38,868 nucleotides of DNA from Chlamydiales bacterium. Its GTDB lineage: Bacteria > Chlamydiota > Chlamydiia > Chlamydiales > JARBTN01. The notes under the pieces are model-generated. The model saw only the letters and a list, made by a program, of their open reading frames with translations. It was not told the origin of the DNA and did no database searches. The first letter of the stretch is position 1. Every line of letters begins with the position of its first letter. A program made the position numbers and the translations under genes. Below, in pieces: positions 24,299-32,400 of the stretch. Location of the stretch: NCBI GenBank assembly GCA_029240195.1, contig JARBTN010000004.1:1-38868 (forward strand). The letters run 5' to 3'.

Positions 24299-24421
24299 AG
24301 CATCTCTGGAGGGGCCAGCGGCCTCTCCCAGATCAAAGAGCCAAGCGTTGCCCCATCCAAAGTCCTGCAATAAAAGAGAGGAGATGGTACAATTTCCTTT
24401 CAGCAAAGAGGACTTTAAGCG

Positions 24422-26395
24422 ATGCGTTTTAAATTAGTTTCCAATTATTCCCCTTGTGGGGATCAGCCAGAAGCCATCGAGACCTTGGTCAAAGGCGTCA
24501 AAGCCGATAAGCGCTTTCAAGTGCTGCTCGGGGTGACCGGCTCGGGAAAGACATTTACCATGGCCAATGTCGTCGAGCAGGTGCAAAAGCCCACCTTGGT
24601 CATCGCCCACAATAAAACACTGGCTGCCCAGCTCTATCACGAGTTCAAGGCATTTTTCCCAGAGAATGCTGTCGAGTATTTCGTCTCCTACTACGACTAC
24701 TATCAGCCAGAAGCGTACATCGCCCGTACAGACACCTTCATTGAAAAAGATTTGGCCATCAACGACCGCATCGATAAGATGCGCCTCAGCGCCACCCGCG
24801 CGCTCCTAGAGCGTCCCGATGTGCTGATCGTAGCCTCCGTCTCTTGCATCTACGGCTTGGGATCTCCTGAGTACTATAAGGAGATGAACCTGACGCTGGA
24901 AGTGAATAAGCCCGTGCGCCGCGATGATGTGCTGCTCCACTTGGTGGAGATGCAGTATAAAAGAAACGACTTCGACTTCACAAGAGCCACCTTCCGCGTG
25001 CGCGGCGACACGTTAGAAGTGTTTCCCGCTTATGAAGAGGACTTAGCGCTTAGAATTGAGTTTTTTGGCGATGAGATCGAGCGGATCAGCGAAATCGATC
25101 CCCTGACAGGTAAAGTGCTCTCCAGACAAGAGACTGTCACCATCTATCCCGGCTCTCACCACGTCACTCCCGAAGAGGTGCGCCTCAGCGCTTTAGAGAG
25201 CATTCGCCGCGAGCTGCAAGAACAGGTGGCCTTCTTCCAAAAAGAGGGGCGCTTAATCGAAGCGCAGCGCATCTCTGAGCGCACCAATTACGACATGGAA
25301 ATCATCAAAGAGGTCGGCTTTTGCAAGGGCATTGAAAACTACTCGCGCCACTTCAGCAAAAGAAAGCCCGGCGACTGCCCCTCCTGCCTGATCGACTACT
25401 TCCCCGAAGATTTCTTAATGATCATCGACGAGTCGCACCAGACCATCCCCCAACTCAGAGCCATGTACAATGGCGACAAAGCGCGCAAGCGCGCCCTCAT
25501 CGACTTCGGGTTCCGCCTCCCTTCCGCCTACGACAACCGCCCCCTGGCCTTTGAAGAAACTTACAAGCTGATGCGCCAGGCCATCTTCGTCTCCGCCACG
25601 CCCGCTGAATTTGAAGTGCAAGAGTCAGAAGGGTTGATCGCTAGGCAGGTGATTCGCCCCACGGGGCTGCTCGATCCCGAGATCGAAATTCGCAAAGCTG
25701 ACACCCAAGTCGATGACTGCTTAGAGGAGATCCGCCAGCATGTGGCCAAAAATGAGCGCGTGCTCGTCACCACCTTGACCAAAAAGCTCTCCGAAGAGCT
25801 GACCAAATACCTGATCGAAGTGGGAGTGAAAGCCAAATACCTCCACTCCGATATCGACACCATCGAACGGGTGGAGATCATCAAAGACTTAAGGCGCGGC
25901 GTCTTCGATGTCTTAGTGGGCATCAACTTGCTGCGAGAAGGATTGGACATCCCTGAAGTATCCCTAGTGGCCATCTTGGACGCCGACAAAGAGGGCTTTT
26001 TAAGGAGCGCCACAGCCCTCATCCAAACGTGCGGACGAGCCGCGCGCAATGCCAAGGGGCGGGTCATCATGTACGCCGATCGCATGACAAAGTCAATTTT
26101 GCAGACCATCGACACCACCTTAGAGCGCCGCCGCATCCAAGCGGCATATAATGAAGAGCATGGCATTGAGCCGACCACGGTGAGCCGCGAAATTGCCGCC
26201 TTTGAAGAAGAAGAAGCGCCGAAGAAGAAATCGCCTCGCCCCAAAGAGCGCATCTTCTCGGTGGAAGAGGCCGAAAAAAAGATCAAAGAGCTGGAAAAGG
26301 CCATGCGCAAAGCCGCGAAGAGCTTGCAGTTTGAAGAGGCCGCACGCTTAAGGGATGAGCTCAGGACACTTCAAGAGTGGATTGTAGAAAGCTGA
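24422..26395 (+). CDS. uvrB: excinuclease ABC subunit B
   Basis: 657 residues, full length. Walker A is GVTGSGKT (about 37-44). The beta-hairpin that probes damaged DNA is [16 protein letters not shown] is the Walker B helicase motif, and [20 protein letters not shown] and [12 protein letters not shown] are motifs V and VI. The C-terminal UVR domain that binds UvrC is [19 protein letters not shown] and onwards. It verifies damage in nucleotide excision repair together with UvrA and UvrC. With photolyase and MutY it is the third DNA repair gene of the window. GAGG stands upstream of the ATG. Confidence 0.98.
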   Translation: MRFKLVSNYSPCGDQPEAIETLVKGVKADKRFQVLLGVTGSGKTFTMANVVEQVQKPTLVIAHNKTLAAQLYHEFKAFFPENAVEYFVSYYDYYQPEAYIARTDTFIEKDLAINDRIDKMRLSATRALLERPDVLIVASVSCIYGLGSPEYYKEMNLTLEVNKPVRRDDVLLHLVEMQYKRNDFDFTRATFRVRGDTLEVFPAYEEDLALRIEFFGDEIERISEIDPLTGKVLSRQETVTIYPGSHHVTPEEVRLSALESIRRELQEQVAFFQKEGRLIEAQRISERTNYDMEIIKEVGFCKGIENYSRHFSKRKPGDCPSCLIDYFPEDFLMIIDESHQTIPQLRAMYNGDKARKRALIDFGFRLPSAYDNRPLAFEETYKLMRQAIFVSATPAEFEVQESEGLIARQVIRPTGLLDPEIEIRKADTQVDDCLEEIRQHVAKNERVLVTTLTKKLSEELTKYLIEVGVKAKYLHSDIDTIERVEIIKDLRRGVFDVLVGINLLREGLDIPEVSLVAILDADKEGFLRSATALIQTCGRAARNAKGRVIMYADRMTKSILQTIDTTLERRRIQAAYNEEHGIEPTTVSREIAAFEEEEAPKKKSPRPKERIFSVEEAEKKIKELEKAMRKAAKSLQFEEAARLRDELRTLQEWIVES

Positions 26396-26591
26396 TAAGG
26401 CTTAGTTTTCTCTCCTCTTAATTGAGCTTTTGATCTATAATGCTCCATCTATTGCGACCGAACGCCTATTTCCCCACGCTCTGAAACCCCCCATTTGCTC
26501 CCTAAATCTCCCTCAAATTTTAAGAGGACAGCGGCAGCAATTGGGGTTAAAATCTTTTTTTGACCCCCTAAATCATGGGTGCTTAAAGTTT

Positions 26592-27788
26592 ATGGAGACC
26601 TCTCCCTCAGGACAGCGCCATGTGGCGCAGACATTGGCCATCCTATGGCTCGGCCACTTTGTCATCGATTTCATGATCGGCTCTTTTTCCATCTATAAGA
26701 CCATCGCCCATATCGACCTAGCCACAGCCGGCCTCATCGCCGGATGCGCCGCTCTCGTCGGAGAGGGTGGCCAGCTCTTCTTCGGCCCCTACGGCGATCG
26801 CGGCTGGCGCAAAGTCTTCATCACCATCAGCTTCATCCTCGCATCGGGCAGCTTGCTCTTAAGCTATGCCGAGAGCGAACTTGCCGTTTTCTTTTGCTTC
26901 ATGGCCACCTGCATCGGCTCCGGCGCCTTCCACCCCTCGGCGGCAGCCATGGTCGGCAACATCGCCGAAAAGAGAAGCGGCCTTTACTTCGCCCTCTTTG
27001 CCAGCGGCGGCACCCTTGGAATGGCCCTCAGCCACTTGTTCTACACAAAAGCGCATACAGCGCTAAACGGCCAAATGCTCTGGCTTGCTCCCTTTCTACT
27101 CCTCTTAGTTCTCCTCTCCCTCCTCTTAAAAGAAAAGCGCATTGCTCAGCCCGTACAAGAAGGGCCCAAAGTCAATCAGCTCAAAGAGTGCTGGCAAAAT
27201 CGCTCCCTGCGCTCCCTCTACTTCTCGCTGATCTGCAACCAGACCGTCTTTTGGACCATCTTATTCCTGCTGCCCGACTTTCTCCTCTCGAGAAGCTACC
27301 CCGAATGGGTCTGCTATGGCGGCGGACACCTGGTCACCATCATCGGCGCCTTCGCCATGCTCTTACCCATCGGCTACTTGACCGACATCTACTCGCCAAA
27401 GACCGTCAAGGCTACCTTGCTCAGCGTCGGCTTTTTTGTCCTCTACGCCATCTTAGCGCTCCCTCGCCTATCGGAAGAGGCACTATTACCCTTGCTCTTT
27501 GCCTTGGGTGCCTGCATCGGCGCCTTCAACCCCGTCGGCCTCGCCTGGGGCAACCAGCTGCTCCCTAAAAAGTCCGGCTCTGTCAATGCTCTGCTGATGG
27601 GCAGCGTCTGGATGGTCTCCGAATGCCTAGGCCCCAGCCTCTCAGGCCTGCTCAGCACCTGCTTTGCATCGGATGCACCAGGAAAGACGCTGATGGTCTT
27701 TGGCATGGGACTCATCGGCTCCCTCTACTTTGTCATGATCACGCCAAACCCCCATTTGGCTGAGCACACCCCCTCATCCTCTTACTGA
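26592..27788 (+). CDS. MFS transporter
   Basis: 398 residues from the ATG at 26592, with about twelve hydrophobic helices. Helix 1 is LAILWLGHFVIDFMIGSF; the loop 2-3 motif reads FGPYGDRGWRKV, the MFS signature; AAMVGNIAEKRSGLYFALFASGGTLG is helix 5 with its conserved glycines. The HFVIDF start and overall layout recall the fosmidomycin-resistance branch, but the substrate is unknown. The frame extends upstream to 26430 without a better start; a TATAAT at 26436-26441 may be its promoter. The tyrP paralogue follows after 11 bases, so they are an operon. Confidence 0.8.
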   Translation: METSPSGQRHVAQTLAILWLGHFVIDFMIGSFSIYKTIAHIDLATAGLIAGCAALVGEGGQLFFGPYGDRGWRKVFITISFILASGSLLLSYAESELAVFFCFMATCIGSGAFHPSAAAMVGNIAEKRSGLYFALFASGGTLGMALSHLFYTKAHTALNGQMLWLAPFLLLLVLLSLLLKEKRIAQPVQEGPKVNQLKECWQNRSLRSLYFSLICNQTVFWTILFLLPDFLLSRSYPEWVCYGGGHLVTIIGAFAMLLPIGYLTDIYSPKTVKATLLSVGFFVLYAILALPRLSEEALLPLLFALGACIGAFNPVGLAWGNQLLPKKSGSVNALLMGSVWMVSECLGPSLSGLLSTCFASDAPGKTLMVFGMGLIGSLYFVMITPNPHLAEHTPSSSY

Positions 27789-27799
27789 AAAGGACTCCT

Positions 27800-29017
27800 A
27801 TGCCCCAGCTCCCCTCCCTGCAAAAAGGCTCCCTCTTAGGCGGCATCCTCCTCCTCTCCGGCAGCTGCATCGGCATCGGCATGTTTGCCCTGCCCGTGTT
27901 GACAGCGCAGTCAGGGTTCCTGCCCACTCTCCTCCTCCTCCTCCTCTGCTGGGGCTTCATGCTCACCACCGCCCTCCTATTTTTAGAGGCCAACCTCTGG
28001 TACAAAGAGCCGCTCAGCATCATCTCCTTAGCGGATAAGACGCTCGGCTTGCCTGGCAAAGCCACTGCCTGGTCTACCTTTCTCTTTTTATTCTACTCCC
28101 TCCTCGTCGCCTACCTCTCTAAAGGGGGCGATCTCCTCTCCCTCTTCTTAAAAGGAAATGCCGCCGCGCCCTATGGCATCGAGCTTTTAAGCTTGACCGC
28201 CCTCATCGCCACCTGCTTTGGCACCCATTTCTCCGAGCGCCTCAACCGCCTGCTGATGTTCGGCCTCTTTTTCACCTACCTCTTCCTCATCGCCCAAGGC
28301 ATCCCCTACTACACTGAAAATGTAACGTTACACAGAGATTGGTCCTACTCCCTGCTAACCATTCCCTTTATCGTCACCTCATTCGGCTTTCACAATATGG
28401 TCCCCACCCTCAAGAACTACCTCGGTGGCGACTATAAGAAGCTGTTCCTCACCCTCTTCATCGGCAGCTTAATCCCCCTCACCGTCTACACCATCTGGGA
28501 ATATCATATCTTCAAAATTGTCCCCCTCGACACCCAAGACGGCTCTCCTTCCCTCTTGCAAAGCTTCCGGCTAGGGCAGATTTCTACCGAACCTCTCGCC
28601 TCCAAAATTCCCTCCCTCTCCCTACAGATCGCCGCCTACTACCTCTCTTTCTTTGCCATCGCCACCTCTTTGCTGGCCCAAGCCCTCAGCCTCATCGACT
28701 TCCTCGGTGACGGACTCAACTTCTCCACAGCGCCCAAGAAAAACCGCCTGCTCGCCTCCCTCCTCGTCTTTCTCCCCCCCTACCTCATCTCCAAAACTTA
28801 CCCCCACGTCTTCTTCATCGCCCTAGAGCTCGTCGGCGGCGTCGCCGCCATGATCCTCTTCGCCCTCCTGCCCGTCCTCATGGTCTGGCGCGGCCGCTAC
28901 CACCTGCAAAAAGAACCGTCGCCACTAGCCTTCGGCGGCCGCCCCCTCCTCATCGTCATCTTCCTCCTCTCTTTCAGCTTGCTAAGCTTTGAGATCACCA
29001 AATGGATGACCTGGTAA
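27800..29017 (+). CDS. tyrP: aromatic amino acid transporter, HAAAP family (TyrP paralogue)
   Basis: 405 residues. Helix 1 reads LLLSGSCIGIGMFALPVL and the second conserved block is [23 protein letters not shown], as in the carrier at 18419-19621. The two proteins are clearly related but not recent copies. Two TyrP genes are also usual in Chlamydia. The substrate (tyrosine, tryptophan or phenylalanine) cannot be read from the sequence. AAAGGA precedes the ATG. Confidence 0.88.
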   Translation: MPQLPSLQKGSLLGGILLLSGSCIGIGMFALPVLTAQSGFLPTLLLLLLCWGFMLTTALLFLEANLWYKEPLSIISLADKTLGLPGKATAWSTFLFLFYSLLVAYLSKGGDLLSLFLKGNAAAPYGIELLSLTALIATCFGTHFSERLNRLLMFGLFFTYLFLIAQGIPYYTENVTLHRDWSYSLLTIPFIVTSFGFHNMVPTLKNYLGGDYKKLFLTLFIGSLIPLTVYTIWEYHIFKIVPLDTQDGSPSLLQSFRLGQISTEPLASKIPSLSLQIAAYYLSFFAIATSLLAQALSLIDFLGDGLNFSTAPKKNRLLASLLVFLPPYLISKTYPHVFFIALELVGGVAAMILFALLPVLMVWRGRYHLQKEPSPLAFGGRPLLIVIFLLSFSLLSFEITKWMTW

Positions 29018-29064
29018 AAAAAAAGAAGGGGGAAGGCTTTGCCCTCCCCCTTCACCCCCTCCCA

Positions 29065-29091
29065 CCAAAGGACTAAAGCCCTTTGGAATCC
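29065..29091. repeat. dispersed CCCTTTGG hairpin element, copy 2
   Basis: CCAAAGG and CCCTTTGG around a short loop, followed by AATCC. The 13-mer CCCTTTGGAATCC is present in reverse complement in the element at 37763-37789. Confidence 0.6.
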
Positions 29092-29114
29092 GTAATTTTT
29101 TTAAAGGGACGATT

Positions 29115-29174
29115 AGCCTTTTTCTTTAAGGCCTTTGATGGCCGATGCCATCAAAGGCCTTAAAGAAAAAGGCT
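29115..29174. repeat. perfect 28-bp inverted repeat with 4-base loop
   Basis: Arms 29115-29142 and 29147-29174 are exact reverse complements with loop CGAT. The stem is longer than a normal terminator and no T run follows on the plus strand. Confidence 0.9.
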
Positions 29175-29179
29175 TTCAG

Positions 29180-29209
29180 TTGGTCTGGCAATAAATATTG
29201 TCAGACCAA
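29180..29209. repeat. 14-bp inverted repeat next to the long one
   Basis: TTGGTCTGGCAATA and TATTGTCAGACCAA pair fully in RNA (one G-U) around a 2-base loop. It begins six bases after the 28-bp repeat. Confidence 0.8.
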
Positions 29210-29448
29210 GCAAAAGGAATCTCCCTTAGCTAGTTCCCTGTCGTTTGAATGACTTCAAGGGGATAGCAGAGAAACGACTTATTGCTGCTAATTTATTTTT
29301 TTAATAAGTTAGTTCTTTCTTGTATAAAAAGTCCTTTATCCTTTATTGCCTGTAAAGATAAAATTTTATTTTATTCTGGTTTATTTCTTTTCATTTTTTT
29401 ATATTGAAAGTCTTTAGTTGCTCAATATTTATTTGAAGGAAAGAACCG

Positions 29449-32400
29449 ATGAACCCTTTTCTTGCTTTAATACTCTTCATTTTGTCCCTCACATCCTTGC
29501 AAGCAGAGGATGATCCAAATCCTCTCTCCATTGAGTATGGAGTAGAGCCTAGCTCTACTTACGATAATTTAAACTTACGCAGCAGAGCCTATACTCAGAG
29601 TTTTGTGGATTTAGAAATTTCAGGTCCAGAGCCTCTTTCCTTTATTCGCTATTATAATCATAAAAGTTATGAAGACCTCTTCCATTTTGGTATAGGAGTT
29701 ACATTAAATTACGCTTATCGTTGCTATTATTACGAAGGAAGTAAGGGCTATATGAGTCGGTTTGATATTCAGCAGCCCGGAGGAAGTTTAGTTAGCTATT
29801 ATGGCCGCCCAAATACTAAATGCTATCCGGAACCTGATCTCGTAGACCACTTAGGAGGAAACACCCCAGATCAAAATTATTTTCAATCGCTTAAAACCTC
29901 TTATGCCATTTTCACTCCAGCTCAGGATGGCAAAGATAAATCGCTAACACTTTATCTTCGATCGGGCAATATCCGTTACTACGATGGAAAGGGGCTTTTA
30001 CAATATGAAATCATGCCGAGCGGCAACAAAATTCACTATCGTTATACAAATAACGGCTACTTAGCCAAAATCTTTGCTACAGATGCGACAGAAAGTATTA
30101 CTTTAGGCTCAATCACAATCGATTGGGAACAGAACTACCTTAAGGCTACCGTTACAGGAAGTAATGGGCAAAAAGTCATCTACCGTATGGGAGCCAAGAG
30201 AGATTGGCTTCGTGTATGTGGTGTAAAGAGGTTTGAAGACTATGAAGGACTTTATTTACAGTCGGTAGAAGAGCTGACGCTGAACCAAACTCGTAAAAAT
30301 TTTTACGAGAACCATTATTCTTATCTGCCGACTTGCATCGATGATACTCTGCATTTGGTAGAACAGAAAAAAAATAGCAAGGTCTTTCAAAAAATCAACT
30401 ATGAATATGCTGACGGCTATGAGCTTTATCTCGTAAAAGAAATTCTGGAGCCTAGTGGCATAGAGGGTAAATTCCGTGCAAAATTCTCTATGGATCGTAA
30501 AGCCTATCCTTGGATTGTCATCTCTGATACTTCACAATATCACCGTTGTTATCGCTTGAGTCCTGAAAATTATATCGAACAAATTATAGAAGCACATGGA
30601 TCTTGGATTAATACCAAAAAGTGGTGGGAAAAAAACCCAGGATATGGATGTAGGCACCGATTTAATTGGAACTTAAATGGAAATAAAGATTTGCCAGAAG
30701 TCTATCCGAAAACTCAGCGAGGTAATTTACAAAGTCGCCTATTCATCAATGGGCCTAATAATGATAAAGTTCATGGCATATTGAAGTTTGAGTACGATTC
30801 GGATGGGTTCCTAACCAAAGAAACTTTGTGCGGCTATTTAAGCCGCCATACAGATGCTCTACACAACACTCATTTGATGGAGGAGACTTTTAGCCGTTAT
30901 TACACCTATACAGAGGGCTTGCATAAACAGATTGCCACCGTTACTGAAGATGATGGCCCGAATGTTTCCTATCAATATCTGGGAGGAAGCGATCGAATTG
31001 CCGCAAAGTTAACCTCTGTCAATGGGCAGATCGTCCATAGAGAATTTTACCACTATAATTCCTTCTATGCATTGATAGAAAAGGTCATGGATGATGGCTC
31101 ATCTTCTGAAGAAGAAGACTTGGCCGATGTCCATGAAAGACATATCTCTCGCACAAAATATATCGACGCTTCAGATCATTCAGCCTTTGGTCTCCCTTAT
31201 GAATGGGCTGACTATTACCTCGACTTATCATCAAAAACACTTCAGCTGTTGAAGAGAGAATCTGTCACTTATAATCAAAACCGACAAGTGCAGGAAAAGT
31301 CTTTCTATGGCCAGGATGACCAATTCCTCTACACCATCTATTTTAAGTACAATGAAAGAGACCTGCTGATTAGCGAAACAACCCCAACCGGTTTGACAAA
31401 GCGCTTCACCTATGACAGCGATGACCGCTGCATTCAAGAAGAGGTCATCGGGTTGCCAATTCGCACCTATCACTCCTATGATGGAGCTGGGCGTAAAGTT
31501 AAGACAGATGTGGCTTTTGATGATGGAGAAATGCTCACAAGCCGTTATTCCTATGACTCAGCCGGCCGCTTGTTTAAGCAAGAAGGGCCTTACGGCCAAG
31601 TACAAGAGTTTCAATTCTATACCGAGCGCAAAGGGCAAAAGCAGCTTTTTACCCCAACTTTTGATGAAAAAAGGGAGCTATTCACTCCTAAAGAAGAACT
31701 TATCTACAATATCTACAATCAGGTGGGTACAATCCTTAGCCGCGATGGCCAGGAGACGAAAAAAGAGTATAATACACGCGGCCAGCTCACTCATATTCAG
31801 TTGCCGGAAGAATCTACAGGAGAGTCGTTTGAGTATTACTTAAACGGCTCATTGAAAAAGAAAACGGAAAAAAATGGCGCCTACACCTGTTACGAATACA
31901 ATACTTTAAAACAGCCCATTTCAGAGATCACTTATGACTCCTCAGGGAAAAAACTTAAAGAGCTGCACAATCGCTACCAAGGTGTGCGCTTAATCGAAAG
32001 CATCGATCCCATGGGTATTCGCACTCTCTATGCCTACGATGGAGCTGGCCGCAAAATAAAAGAGCGGGTCATCTCTACGGAAGGGATCGAGCGCGTGACC
32101 GAATACGCTTGGGATAGCTTTGGTTGCTTGGCGATGACGAAGCGCTGGAATAGCGAAGACACTTGGATCGCCGCCTATACCAAATATGACCTTCTGGGCC
32201 GGGAAATTGAAGTCTATTCAGAGAATCAAGATCACAAGTTATTGGAAAGAAAGCTCTCCACCTATGATCTGATGAGCAACAAAACCGATGAAATTGTCTA
32301 CTTAGATGATGCAACTCCTGCTATTTCCAGAACAATCTATAACGAGCGCTCAGAAGTCATCAAGCAAATTGATCCCATGGGCAATGAGACCACCATTCTT

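Larger units (their letters stand above)
29018..29448. other. 431-base intergenic region full of hairpins before the RHS gene
   Basis: It holds, in order: a 13-base stem (12 pairs) right after tyrP (29025-29053), a CCAAAGG hairpin element, a 28-bp perfect inverted repeat and a 14-bp inverted repeat, then about 240 bases of AT-rich sequence leading to the RHS gene. No gene is seen. The RHS ATG has AAGGA upstream. The -35/-10 boxes are not clear. Confidence 0.6.

Noticed and set aside
24305-24335. Riboswitch or terminator before uvrB
   Set aside because: The GC-rich hairpin is imperfect and has no T run. I could not match it to a known riboswitch core.
24512-24519. A further GCCGATAA on the plus strand
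   Set aside because: It lies inside uvrB, has no TCAAGT-like box 14 bases upstream, and this 8-mer is expected about once by chance in the window.
25561-26310. 249-codon minus-strand frame opposite uvrB
   Set aside because: The serine/arginine-rich translation is the usual shadow of a strongly conserved gene on the other strand.
26744-27568. 274-codon frame inside the MFS gene
   Set aside because: The arginine/leucine/histidine-rich product is a shifted reading of the MFS coding sequence, whose own frame gives clear membrane helices.
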